DNA of 64,000 nt from Amycolatopsis acididurans (GTDB lineage Bacteria; Actinomycetota; Actinomycetes; Mycobacteriales; Pseudonocardiaceae), in contig NZ_JAAXLS010000009.1 in assembly GCF_012328925.1 (NCBI RefSeq), forward strand, positions 1-64,000. Reading direction: 5' to 3'. The first letter of the stretch is position 1; every line of letters starts with the position of its first letter. Position numbers and translations under genes: made by a program. The notes beneath the pieces are model-generated. The model ran no database searches, was not told the DNA's origin, and saw only the letters and a list, made by a program, of their open reading frames with translations. This document shows positions 16,529 through 24,272 of the stretch, piece by piece.

Positions 16529-17047
16529 ATGGTTAGTCCGACATCCCCGACGACGCGTGGCCTGCCGGGACTCCGCCGTTTCGACCACGTCGGCATCACT
16601 GTGCCCGACCTCGCCGAAGCGACCACGTTCCTCGTCGACGTGCTGGGCTGCGAGTACCTGTACGCGCTGGGCCCGCTGCAGGACGACGAAGGCACCTGGA
16701 TGAGCGAGCACCTCAACGTCCACCCTCGCGCCGTCGTCCCTGCACTGCACTTCTTCCGCTGCGGTGACGCCGCCGTGCTCGAGGTCTTCGAGTACCAATC
16801 GCCCGACCAGAACAGCACTCCGCCCCGCAACAGCGACATCGGTGGCCACCACATCGCGCTGTATGTCGACGACCTCGACGCGGCCGTCGAGCATCTGCGC
16901 GCCCACCAGGTCACCGTCCTGGGCGAGCCCACGGCGAGCACAGGCCCGCACGAGGGCCAGCGGTGGGTGTACTTCCTTGCGCCCTGGGGTATGCAGTTCG
17001 AGTTGGTGTCGTACCCCCAGGGCAGGGCCTTCTTTCGGCCATACTGA
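16529..17047 (+). CDS. VOC-superfamily (glyoxalase/dioxygenase-fold) protein
   Basis: A 172-residue protein with two VOC modules. The first starts RFDHVGITVPDLAEATTFL and the second GHHIALYVDDLDAAVEHL. Potential metal ligands are the His of FDHVG, His in LHFF, His in GHH and Glu in MQFELVSYP. Such proteins can be lyases, epimerases or extradiol-like dioxygenases; the substrate is unknown. ATG 16529 follows AGGAG. It is read away from the E1-E2-E3 operon and sits 5 bp before the GntR gene, so it is likely part of the same catabolic route. Confidence 0.82.
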   Translation: MVSPTSPTTRGLPGLRRFDHVGITVPDLAEATTFLVDVLGCEYLYALGPLQDDEGTWMSEHLNVHPRAVVPALHFFRCGDAAVLEVFEYQSPDQNSTPPRNSDIGGHHIALYVDDLDAAVEHLRAHQVTVLGEPTASTGPHEGQRWVYFLAPWGMQFELVSYPQGRAFFRPY

Positions 17048-17052
17048 GGGCC

Positions 17053-17748
17053 ATGAGCTCAGCCTCCGCCAACTCGCACGCAGCCCCGGCCGGCGCGGCA
17101 AGTGAGCGTGTCGCCGACTACCTGCGCGGCGCCATCCTCTCCGGCGCGATCGGTCCTGGGGAGCGGATCCGTCAGGAAGAGATCGCTGATCGATTCGGGA
17201 TCAGCAGGCTGCCGGTACGCGAGGCGCTGCGGATGCTCGACGCCGAAGGCCTGACCGAAACCGAAACCAACAAAGGCTCCAGGGTGCCGTTTCTCGACGC
17301 CCGCGAAGTCGACGTGGTCTACCGGATGCGCGAATCGCTGGAAGCCCTGGCGCTGGCCGAGAGCGTCCCCGCGCTCGACGCCGACGCGGTGGCGCGGCTC
17401 GCGGGCATCCAGGCGCAGATCGAGGACAACGCCGGCGCCGACGGAGATATCCAACGCTTCCTCGAACTCGACCGCGATTTCCACCTCGGCAGCTACACCG
17501 CATGCACCGTCGAACCGCTGGCATCGATGGTGGTGCGGCTGTGGAACACCTCGCAGCACTATCGGCGCGCCTTCGTCGAACTGTCCGGGGCCGAACGCAT
17601 GTGGATCGTCAACGCCGAACACCGCCTGATCCTGGACGCCATCGAACGCCGCGACACCGACGGCGCGGTCAACACGTTGCGCGGCCACATCCGCCGTACA
17701 CGCATCGACCTGGCCACCCACCCCGACATCTTCCGGCCCGCGCGCTGA
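17053..17748 (+). CDS. GntR/FCD-family transcriptional regulator
   Basis: A 231-residue regulator. The N-terminal winged HTH has GERIRQEEIADRFGISRLPV (about residues 35-54). The C-terminal FCD domain has the pattern DRDFHLGSY...NAEHRLILDAI, which supplies metal-coordinating His residues. FCD proteins typically respond to small organic acids. It follows the VOC gene by 5 bp and faces the E1-E2-E3 operon across two perfect palindromes, which are its likely targets. Confidence 0.9.
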   Translation: MSSASANSHAAPAGAASERVADYLRGAILSGAIGPGERIRQEEIADRFGISRLPVREALRMLDAEGLTETETNKGSRVPFLDAREVDVVYRMRESLEALALAESVPALDADAVARLAGIQAQIEDNAGADGDIQRFLELDRDFHLGSYTACTVEPLASMVVRLWNTSQHYRRAFVELSGAERMWIVNAEHRLILDAIERRDTDGAVNTLRGHIRRTRIDLATHPDIFRPAR

Positions 17749-17826
17749 GCACGCTATGACGCGCAGCCGGGTTCGCCGCCGGCCCGGCCTGCCGCGCCGG
17801 AAACGCCGATCTTGGACGATTTCTGC

Positions 17827-18918
17827 TCAGTAACGGAATACCGCGGCAACGGGCCCGCGGCCCGGGACATCGGCGGAGGGGACCGCGTAGACGGTTCCGT
17901 CGGCGCGGAGCGTGTGGATCGCGGCCGATTCGAGTCCTTCGAAGTCGTGTGCGGGTGGCTTGTCCGGCAGGAACAGGGCTTCGACGCGGCCGGTTTCGGC
18001 TGCCGCGATGACGTCGGGGACGTCCGCGGATGCCACGCCGGTACCGGCCAGCTGCCTGTACCGGGCGGCGGCGTCGGTCCTGCCGCCGACCGCTGCCGGC
18101 TCGGCCAGTGTCCAGGCGCGCGCGTGCAACTGTGCCGGCGACACCCGGTCCGGGCTACCGGTGATCCCCGTGTCCAGGACGTGCGGGTACCGGGTGATCT
18201 CGCGGAAGGCCGCACGGATCTGGTCGACCCCGGCCAGCACAAGCGGGCAACCCTGCTGTGCCAGGATCCGGTCGACGGCGTGACTGACCGCGTGCAGATA
18301 CCGCTCGAGGCGCTCCTTCTGCAGTTCGCGGCCGATTCCTTGCCCGTGCACGACCGCGCCTGTCCTGGCCCCGACCTTGGTGCCGAGGTGCTGGCCTCGC
18401 GGCTCGAGCGTTTCGTCGTATCGGAGCGCGTCCGCGACCCCGTGCGGCAGGTCGGGCACGGGCACCGCATGCATGCCGGACCGGCTGCCCCGGTAGAGCT
18501 GTGCTTCGTTCTCGCTGAGCGCGAGCACGAAGAAGCTGGCGTCCCCACTCAGCAGCGGCAGCAGCGGATACACGTGGAAACGGTCGGAGACCGTGATCAG
18601 TTCGTCGAAGGACAACGGCAGCCGGAACGCACGCCACCAGCCGGCACGGAGAAACAGTGCCAGGCCCTCACCGCGATCCCGCCAGAAGCGCTCGTCCTGG
18701 ACGAGAGCATGCGCCGGCCGCAGGATGTCTCGTGCCGCCGGCCGCCGCAGCCCGTCGCGCATCAGGTCGGCCTCAGCGCGGTGGATCGCGTTGGTCAGCT
18801 CGAGAGAGTCCTGCTGCGTCTCCGGATCCGCCGGATGCGTCGGCAGGTACAGCGACACAGACGGTGAGCGCGGCTGCCGGAGCAGCCCGTCGAGGTCCTG
18901 GTGGGAGAACGAGTCCAC
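17827..18918 (-). CDS. Bacterial archaeo-eukaryotic release-factor-like protein (baeRF)
   Basis: A 363-residue protein of the baeRF families, related in fold to eRF1 middle and C-terminal domains. Visible signatures are SVSLYLPTHP near the start, FFVLALSENEAQLYRGSRSG in the middle and VPSADVPGRGPVAAVFRY at the end. Mycobacterium tuberculosis Rv2629, a DosR-regulon gene, is of this general type. The role is unknown; action on stalled ribosomes is a proposal in the literature. GTG 18918 follows GGGAG. A DosR-like box lies 70 bp upstream at 18988. It is convergent with gntR. Confidence 0.78.
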   Translation of the reverse strand: MDSFSHQDLDGLLRQPRSPSVSLYLPTHPADPETQQDSLELTNAIHRAEADLMRDGLRRPAARDILRPAHALVQDERFWRDRGEGLALFLRAGWWRAFRLPLSFDELITVSDRFHVYPLLPLLSGDASFFVLALSENEAQLYRGSRSGMHAVPVPDLPHGVADALRYDETLEPRGQHLGTKVGARTGAVVHGQGIGRELQKERLERYLHAVSHAVDRILAQQGCPLVLAGVDQIRAAFREITRYPHVLDTGITGSPDRVSPAQLHARAWTLAEPAAVGGRTDAAARYRQLAGTGVASADVPDVIAAAETGRVEALFLPDKPPAHDFEGLESAAIHTLRADGTVYAVPSADVPGRGPVAAVFRY

Positions 18919-18987
18919 GACGGCTCCCTTCGCGGGCGTGGTAATGCGGACTCCTGAACCGTCCGCGCGATCCCGATGGTGCGAACA

Positions 18988-19001
18988 GAGGCGAAAGTCC
19001 C
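18988..19001. promoter_or_regulatory. DosR-like box (minus strand GGGACTTTCGCCTC)
   Basis: Compared with the mycobacterial DosR core GGGACTTTNGTCCC, the left half is perfect and the right half partial. It lies between the divergent baeRF gene (start 18918) and the CBS gene (start 19115). Confidence 0.6.
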
Positions 19002-19044
19002 GCTTCACACACCGGAGTAGGCGGCTGGGATCACCTTGCGCCAA

Positions 19045-19097
19045 GGACCTTCTCCTCTCGGACGGACCGCGTGAGGAGGTGAAACTGGGACAGGTCC
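19045..19097 (+). promoter_or_regulatory. Leader hairpin before the first CBS gene
   Basis: GGACCT (19045-19050) can pair with AGGTCC (19092-19097), and inside it CTCCTC (19052-19057) with GAGGAG (19073-19078). The true ribosome site AAGGAGG at 19102-19108 lies just outside but could compete for CTCCTC. The regulatory meaning is speculative. Confidence 0.35.
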
Positions 19098-19114
19098 TGA
19101 CAAGGAGGCGAATC

Positions 19115-19513
19115 ATGCAGGTGGCCGACATCATGAGCACCCCAGTCATCGCGTTGCCCGCGACGGCGACCATCGCCGCCGCGGCCACCGTCATGGTGTC
19201 GCGCGGCTACACGACACTGCCGGTCGTGGCCGACGACGGCAGGCTGGTCGGCATCGTGACCGAAGCGCACCTCGGACGCGCGCGGTTCGGGCAACACACC
19301 CGGCCCGAGGACGCCAACATCGTCACGGTCATGAGTGATCCGCACACCACGATTCCGGTGGACGGCGATGTCACCGCGGTGGCCACGGCACTGGCCGAAA
19401 CGGGCGAACGATGCCTGCCGGTCACCCGGAACGCTCATGTCGTGGGAATGATCAGCTGGCGGGATCTGTTCCGCGCCGACCTCCACGGCGAGCAGGCGGG
19501 CTGGTCGCGATGA
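19115..19513 (+). CDS. Two-CBS-domain protein
   Basis: A 132-residue protein of two CBS repeats: VADIMSTPVIALPATATI with GRLVGIVTEAHL, and VMSDPHTTIPVDGDV with AHVVGMISWRDLF. Paired CBS domains form a Bateman module that usually binds adenosine nucleotides. With no other domain, it may act as a nucleotide sensor or bind a partner. ATG 19115 follows AAGGAGG. It lies in the dormancy-gene island, upstream of a second CBS protein. Confidence 0.88.
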   Translation: MQVADIMSTPVIALPATATIAAAATVMVSRGYTTLPVVADDGRLVGIVTEAHLGRARFGQHTRPEDANIVTVMSDPHTTIPVDGDVTAVATALAETGERCLPVTRNAHVVGMISWRDLFRADLHGEQAGWSR

Positions 19514-19535
19514 GCCGACAGTCATGGTGAAATCG

Positions 19536-19549
19536 GGGACTTTCGACTC
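19536..19549. promoter_or_regulatory. DosR-like box GGGACTTTCGACTC
   Basis: Same nine-base core (GGGACTTTCG plus CTC end) as the box at 18988-19001. It lies 183 bp before the Hrp1-like gene and just before the candidate structured leader. Confidence 0.6.
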
Positions 19550-19560
19550 GTGACAGTGTG

Positions 19561-19696
19561 GACGGTGAGGCGCCATCCTGAAACAGCCGGGGAAACCCGG
19601 TGACCCGTCCGGGGTGCTGGACTCATGATCGAGGCTTGCGAGCCTGGATTGACCCACCGTCACAAGACGGGGTATCCGCCCTCGGACGGGTCTTTT
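19561..19696 (+). ncRNA. Candidate structured leader RNA with terminator-like end (unidentified class)
   Basis: Four stems can form: P1 GACGGTG (19561-19567) with CACCGTC (19655-19661); P2 CCGGG-GAAA-CCCGG (19587-19600, GNRA loop); P3 ACCC with GGGT (19603-19615); P4 AGGCT-TGCG-AGCCT (19632-19645). After P1, AAGAC (19664-19668) pairs with GTCTT (19690-19694) followed by TT, a terminator-like end. An alternative hairpin CCGTC-ACAA-GACGG (19657-19670) would break both P1 and the terminator. That is switch-like logic. It does not match the c-di-AMP (ydaO), cobalamin or c-di-GMP consensus as I remember them. Structure was judged by eye only. Confidence 0.45.
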
Positions 19697-19731
19697 CGTG
19701 TCAGCCCGCGGCACAAGACAGGAGAGAACAC

Positions 19732-20160
19732 ATGGCGCTCGCACGAGACATCATGCACACCGGCGCAACCTGCATCGCCGAGCACGACACGCTGTACGCC
19801 GCCGCGCAGCGGATGCGCGAACTCGGCGTCGGCGCACTCCCGATCTGCGGCGACGACGACCGCCTGCACGGCATCATCACCGACCGCGACATCGTGATCA
19901 AATGCATCGCGGCCGACGGTGACCCGCACACGATGACCGCGGGCCAGCTGGCCCAGGGCGTTCCGTACCTCGTGCACACCGACGCGCCGATCGAGGACGT
20001 CCTCGACGTCATGGAGCGGCACCAGGTCCGGCGCGTGCCGGTGCTCGAGGGCCACCGCCTTGTCGGCATGATCAGCGAGGCCGACCTCGCCCGCCACCTG
20101 CCCGAAAACACCGTGGGCCGGTTCGTCGAAGCCATCTGCGCCGGGACAGCCCGGAAGTAG
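19732..20160 (+). CDS. CBS-domain protein, Hrp1-like (hypoxic response protein 1)
   Basis: A 142-residue two-CBS protein. The pattern ARDIMHTGATCIAEHDTLYA, LGVGALPICGDDDRLHGIIT, DRDIVIKCIAADGDP, then VRRVPVLEGHRLVGMIS closely follows M. tuberculosis Hrp1 (Rv2626c). Rv2626c is strongly induced by DosR in hypoxia; its ligand is unsettled. ATG 19732 follows GGAGAG. A DosR-like box and a long, foldable leader precede it, so control at both initiation and leader level is possible. Confidence 0.88.
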   Translation: MALARDIMHTGATCIAEHDTLYAAAQRMRELGVGALPICGDDDRLHGIITDRDIVIKCIAADGDPHTMTAGQLAQGVPYLVHTDAPIEDVLDVMERHQVRRVPVLEGHRLVGMISEADLARHLPENTVGRFVEAICAGTARK

Positions 20161-20193
20161 CCGGCGGGAACACGGCCCCCATCGACGGTGAGA

Positions 20194-21531
20194 TCACACC
20201 GCCCCTGGAAAGCGCCGCGTCAGCGAGCTGAGATGCCGGACGAACCAGTCGCGGGCAAGTGCGGCGACCTCGTCCAGCGCTCCCGGTTCCGGAAACAGAT
20301 GGGTAGCGCCAGGCACGACCGCCAGCTCGCAGTCGCAATGCATCGCGGCTTGGGCGCGCTGGTTGAGGTCGAGCACGATCTCGTCCTGACCACCCACGAT
20401 CAGCAGGGTCGGTGCGGTCACGTACGGAAGGCGTCGCGCCGCCAGATCGGGCCTGCCGCCGCGTGACACGACGGCGTGGATGTCGACCGCGGGATCGGCC
20501 GCGGCCCACAGCGCCGCCCCGGCTCCGGTGCTGGCCCCGAAGTATCCGACCGTGAGCGACGCCGCGTCCGGCTGGGTTTTCAGCCACCGCGTGACCTCGA
20601 CGAGCCGGTCGGCGAGCAACTCGATGTCGAAGACACGGGCGCGGACGAGTTCTTCGCGCGGGGTGAGCAGATCGAACAGCAACGTGCCGAGCCGGGCCTT
20701 GTTGAGGGCCGCGGCGACATGCCGGTTGCGGGGGCTGTGCCGGCTGCTGCCGCTGCCGTGGGCGAACACGACCATGCCGAGCGGGTTTTCGGGAATGGTG
20801 AGGTGCCCCGCCAGCCGTACCCGTCCGGCCATCACCGCGACCTCGCCGTCCCGGATCGGCGGATCCGCGGCCGCCGCGACCGCCGCCGCCGGGATCCGCC
20901 GCGCCGCGCGGCGAAGCAGGTCGGCGACCTCGGTGTCGGAAGTCTGCCGGAAATCGCGATACCACTGGCCGACGGCCATGAACCAGGCCGGCGTTTCCAG
21001 GCAGACCACCTCGTCGGCGTCATGGCGCAGCGACCTGATCGCGTCGAGGGCGCCCACGGGCACGGCCAGGATCACGCGCTTCGCGCCCTGCGCTCGCGCG
21101 ACCTGGCAGGCGGCGCGCGCGGTGGATCCGGTGGCCACCCCGTCGTCGACGATGAGCACCGTCCGGCCGCTCAGCGAAACCCTCTCCCGGCCGGCGCGAA
21201 ATTTCTCCACCCGCCGGCGTAACTCACCGCGCTCGGCGCTTTCGACGGCGGCCAGTTCCCCGTCACTCACGTGCGCCCGCCGCATCACTTCCTCGTTGAC
21301 GACGCGGACGTGGCCTTCGCCGATGGCGCCCAGCGCCAGCTCTGGCTGGTGGGGCACGCCGAGCTTGCGCACGACGATCACGTCGAGCCGGGCGTCCAGC
21401 GCCCGCGCCACCTGGAACGCCACCGGAACACCACCCCGGGGCAGCCCCAGCACCACCACGTCCTCGTCCCGGAATGCCCGGAGCCGCTCCCCCAGCTGAC
21501 GTCCCGCATCGGTGCGATCGGCGAACGGCAT
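20194..21531 (-). CDS. Phosphoribosyltransferase fused to alpha/beta hydrolase (Rv0571c-like)
   Basis: A 445-residue two-domain protein. Residues 1-210 are a type I phosphoribosyltransferase with the PRPP loop VLIVDDGVATGSTARAA. Residues 220-440 are a dienelactone-hydrolase-like alpha/beta hydrolase with oxyanion region VFAHGSGSSRHSPRN, nucleophile elbow GYFGASTGAGAA and a late His (PGATHLF). The same fusion is encoded by M. tuberculosis Rv0571c in the DosR regulon. Its substrate is unknown. ATG 21531 follows GGGAGG by 6 bp; an in-frame GTG six codons earlier is less well placed. A DosR-like box lies 102 bp upstream. Confidence 0.88.
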   Translation of the reverse strand: MPFADRTDAGRQLGERLRAFRDEDVVVLGLPRGGVPVAFQVARALDARLDVIVVRKLGVPHQPELALGAIGEGHVRVVNEEVMRRAHVSDGELAAVESAERGELRRRVEKFRAGRERVSLSGRTVLIVDDGVATGSTARAACQVARAQGAKRVILAVPVGALDAIRSLRHDADEVVCLETPAWFMAVGQWYRDFRQTSDTEVADLLRRAARRIPAAAVAAAADPPIRDGEVAVMAGRVRLAGHLTIPENPLGMVVFAHGSGSSRHSPRNRHVAAALNKARLGTLLFDLLTPREELVRARVFDIELLADRLVEVTRWLKTQPDAASLTVGYFGASTGAGAALWAAADPAVDIHAVVSRGGRPDLAARRLPYVTAPTLLIVGGQDEIVLDLNQRAQAAMHCDCELAVVPGATHLFPEPGALDEVAALARDWFVRHLSSLTRRFPGAV

Positions 21532-21632
21532 CGTCAGCCTCCCATCCACGCCCGGCCCCTCGGCGGGAGCCGGCAGTGCCGAGCCTGCGGTTCCAGCACG
21601 ACCGTTTCACAGAGGCGACCGTCGTGGTTTCG

Positions 21633-21646
21633 AGGACTTTGGTCGC
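21633..21646. promoter_or_regulatory. DosR-like box AGGACTTTGGTCGC
   Basis: Contains GGACTTTGGTC, matching the inner 11 bases of the DosR palindrome. It is located between the divergent phosphoribosyltransferase-hydrolase (start 21531) and DUF1918 (start 21831) genes. The remainder of this roughly 300-bp spacer shows no gene. Confidence 0.65.
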
Positions 21647-21830
21647 TAGTTCCGGGGCGGCTGGGGCGGCGAGAGTGAATGAGGAGCTTCACCAGCGCAA
21701 GCGCCGCAGGGTGGTGGTGCGTTGTTCACCGTGGAGCCGGGTGGTGCGCGAACAGTCCGATGTCGACTGTCCATTGCGGACCTCACGCCTCCCGCGGGAT
21801 CGAACCCGACATCAAGGGAAGGAGCCGAGG

Positions 21831-22100
21831 ATGAAGGCCAAGGTTGGTGACTGGCTGGTGATCAAGGGGGCGACGGTCGAGCAGCCGGATCAGCGCGGGC
21901 TGATCACCGAGGTGCACTCGGTTGATGGTTCGCCACCGTATGTGGTGCGATGGCTGACCAGCGGGCACGTGGCGACGGTGTTCCCCGGCGCGGACGCGGT
22001 CGTGGTCACTCCCGCGGAGCAGAAAGCGGCCGACGAGCGAGATCGTGCCCGGTTCGCGTCGGTGCAGACAGCGATCACGCACCACATGAAAAGCGAGTGA
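21831..22100 (+). CDS. DUF1918 protein (Rv0569-like)
   Basis: An 89-residue protein with an SH3-like beta-barrel pattern: KVGDWLVIKGATVEQPDQRG, GLITEVHSVDGSPPYVVRW and GHVATVFPGADAVVVTP. M. tuberculosis Rv0569, another DosR-regulon gene, is of this family and lies near Rv0571c, the fusion type found next door here. Its function is unknown. ATG 21831 follows GGAAGGAG. The stop is immediately followed by the ATG of the metallo-beta-lactamase-fold gene. Confidence 0.87.
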   Translation: MKAKVGDWLVIKGATVEQPDQRGLITEVHSVDGSPPYVVRWLTSGHVATVFPGADAVVVTPAEQKAADERDRARFASVQTAITHHMKSE

Positions 22101-22726
22101 ATGCCGCGTCTGGTGCTGCTCGGTGCCGGGGCGATGAATTCGCCGCGCTACCGTCCCGCCGGCCTGCTGGTCTCGTGGAACGGGCACCGGGTGGCGCTGG
22201 ACGGCGGGGGCGCCGCGATCCGGGCCCGCCGCTGGATGCGTGGCTGGTCAGCGACGGCCGTGCGGAACTCATGCCGGAGATCCGCAGGCGAGCCGGCGGC
22301 CTCGGCGTCGAGCCCACCGTCGGCTCCTTCGAGGCGGACGGAGTCGAAGTGCGGTCACGGCCCGTCCGCCACACCTCACACCCGACAGTGGGCTACCTGA
22401 TCGACACCGGCCGTCAGCGCGCCGCCTGGGCGCCGGAGTTCTGGGTGTTTCCGGAGTGGGTGCGTGGTGTGGATCTGATGTTCGCCGACGCCGCGGGGTG
22501 GCGCCGGCCGATCGGTTTCGCCGGCGGGGTCGGTGGGCACGCCTGCGTGCGGGACGTTTCCGCCGCCGCATGCCGCGTGGGCGTGCGGCGGCTGGTCTTC
22601 GCGCACATCGGCAGGCCCAGTATCCGCGCGATCGATCGCGGCGAGCGCCCAGCGTTCGGCGAGTGGGGCGAAGACGGCGCGGTGTTCCGGCTGCGCTGCA
22701 AACAGCTCATGCGATACGCACGCTGA
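22101..22726 (+). pseudogene. Metallo-beta-lactamase-fold hydrolase, frameshifted
   Basis: The start MPRLVLLGAGAMNSPRYRPA and the strand RVALDGGG read in one frame. The rest (PLDAWLVSDGRAELMPEIRR, the RHTSHPTVGYLIDTG motif, FAGGVGGHA, LVFAHIGRPSIRAID) reads in another. The shift falls at or just after the G5 run 22206-22210; one missing base would repair it. This type of MBL protein lacks the full HxHxDH motif. The ATG directly abuts the DUF1918 stop. The two genes are probably co-transcribed. The 3' end overlaps the convergent CapA-like gene by 20 bp. Confidence 0.72.
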
Positions 22727-23813
22727 GCGTGCCGTCCGGCTCCCGGCCGACCCGGGTTCCGAACCGCAGGCTGATGTGTTCCAGCGACGACCGCAGCCAT
22801 TCCGCGTCGTCGCACGATACGTGCCGCAGCCGCAGCTTCTTCGTTTCCATCGCCACCATGCGCAGGGCGGCGAGAGTGCCCTCGCCCCGGTCGAATGTGG
22901 CGAAGTACAGCAGCCGCAACTCACCGCGATAGGCCTGAAAACCTCTGATGCCTTCGTAGTCGTTGATCAGGTCTCCGCAGCCGTAGAGGATCAGTTTCCC
23001 GCGGTATACCTCGATCGGGCGTGGATGGTGAGAAGAGTGGCCGTGCACCAGGTCGACGCCGGCGTCGACCAGCCGGCGCGCGAACCGCACCTGATCGGAG
23101 GCGACGGTGTAACCCCAGTTGGAGCCCCAATGCAGGGACACCACCGCGAGATCACCCTTTCGTTTCCGCACCAACGCCCGTTCCGCCAGGGCATCGGCAC
23201 TGCGGTGCGAGAGGTCGGGGACCAAGGCCACACCCGGCCGGTTCGCCGTCGCGGCCCAGTCACGCGGAATTCCGCTGGAGGCCATCCCGCCCGCGGCGAT
23301 CAGCACGCGCCCGCCGGACGGGAGGGGCAGGACCACCGGGCGATGAGCCTGTTCGACATCCCGTCCCACACCCACAGCGGCGATCCCGGCCGCGGCCACC
23401 GTGTCGAGCGTGTCGGCAAGGCCCCGCGGACCGAAGTCCAGGACGTGGTTGTTGGCAAGAACGCACACGTCCGGCCGCACCAGGGTGAGGCACGGCAGGT
23501 TGCCGGGGTGCATCCGGTAGTGCACGGCCTTGCCGTGTGCGAACCGGCCGCCGGCGGTGATCGCGGTCTCGAGGTTGAACAACCGGATGTCGGGCGCGTA
23601 GTCGTCCAGCACCGCCAGCGCGTCACCCCACGGCCAGCCGAAGCCGACCGGTCGCCGGAAGGAACCACCGGCCAGATCGGCGAGGTTCACATAGGTACGC
23701 GCGTCGGTCACGCTCGGTTCGCGCAGGGCCGGGTCACCGGGATGCGGGAGTATCTGATCGATCCCGCGACCGGTCATGACGTCCCCACCCAGAAAGACGG
23801 TCTGCGTACTCAC
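22707..23813 (-). CDS. CapA/PgsA-family metallophosphatase-like protein (Rv0574c-like)
   Basis: A 368-residue protein of the bacterial capsule-synthesis PGA_cap family, a calcineurin-like phosphoesterase fold. Metal-site segments are VFLGGDVMTGRGID, FNLETAITAGG, VCVLANNHVLDFG, VVSLHWGSNW and VHGHSSHHPRP. M. tuberculosis Rv0574c, in the same DosR gene block as Rv0569 and Rv0571c, is related. No signal peptide is obvious. The enzymatic role is uncertain; a link to poly-gamma-glutamate is by family only. GTG 23813 follows GGGAG; a GTG six codons upstream is possible. Confidence 0.83.
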   Translation of the reverse strand: MSTQTVFLGGDVMTGRGIDQILPHPGDPALREPSVTDARTYVNLADLAGGSFRRPVGFGWPWGDALAVLDDYAPDIRLFNLETAITAGGRFAHGKAVHYRMHPGNLPCLTLVRPDVCVLANNHVLDFGPRGLADTLDTVAAAGIAAVGVGRDVEQAHRPVVLPLPSGGRVLIAAGGMASSGIPRDWAATANRPGVALVPDLSHRSADALAERALVRKRKGDLAVVSLHWGSNWGYTVASDQVRFARRLVDAGVDLVHGHSSHHPRPIEVYRGKLILYGCGDLINDYEGIRGFQAYRGELRLLYFATFDRGEGTLAALRMVAMETKKLRLRHVSCDDAEWLRSSLEHISLRFGTRVGREPDGTLSVRIA

Positions 23814-23905
23814 GTGGCTCCCGATCCGCACGGTGATGCCGAGTGCAGATTACCGGGAACGTGGGTATGTCCAACCCAGCAGGAAGCGATTCCCGGGAGG
23901 TAACG

Positions 23906-24268
23906 GTGGCCGTGTCAACGAGCAGCAGCGGGATCGAGGTCCGCCTCGGCGAGCCGGGCAAGGTGCTGGCCGTGGAGGTGGGCAGGCTGAAGATCGACGT
24001 GCCCCGCTCCGTGGGGTACTTCGGTGGCCTGGCTGTCGCGGTCGGGGTCGGCTTGATCGAGCCACCGCTGGCCGCTTTCATCGCCGCCGTCCCGGCGTTC
24101 AAGGCGCTCACCGACACCGCGCTACCCAAGGCGGCGCGGGCGCTGGGCGAGATACTGGAAGGCGCGGCCAAACCGGTGGGCAGCGACGCCGAGGGCGTGA
24201 TCTCCCTGGAGGACCAGCAGCGCACCGCCACCGTCGTGGACCTCGACCACCAGCGGCGAGCCGACTGA
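23906..24268 (+). CDS. Small membrane-associated protein of unknown function
   Basis: A 120-residue protein not assigned to a family. A polar N-terminus with VEVRLGEPGKV-like beta strands is followed by a hydrophobic stretch (VGYFGGLAVAVGVGLIEPPL and AAFIAAVPAF, about residues 44-72) that could span the membrane once, then a charged tail. GTG 23906 is chosen because GGGAGG lies 5 bp before it; an ATG at 23867 is in frame but lacks such a site. It is read towards the antiporter operon and ends 4 bp from it. Confidence 0.55.
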   Translation: MAVSTSSSGIEVRLGEPGKVLAVEVGRLKIDVPRSVGYFGGLAVAVGVGLIEPPLAAFIAAVPAFKALTDTALPKAARALGEILEGAAKPVGSDAEGVISLEDQQRTATVVDLDHQRRAD

Positions 24269-24272
24269 CAGC

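Noticed and set aside
19600..19660. A tRNA gene around GGACTCATGATC
   Set aside because: The CAT-containing loop lacks a proper acceptor stem, D-loop and GGTTCGA-type T-loop.
19561..19696. Assignment of the hrp1 leader as a c-di-AMP (ydaO) or cobalamin riboswitch
   Set aside because: Short stretches (GAAACAG, CCGGGGAAACC, GGGGTG) look similar, but the conserved 3' segments of ydaO and the full cobalamin core are missing. It is kept only as an unidentified structured RNA.
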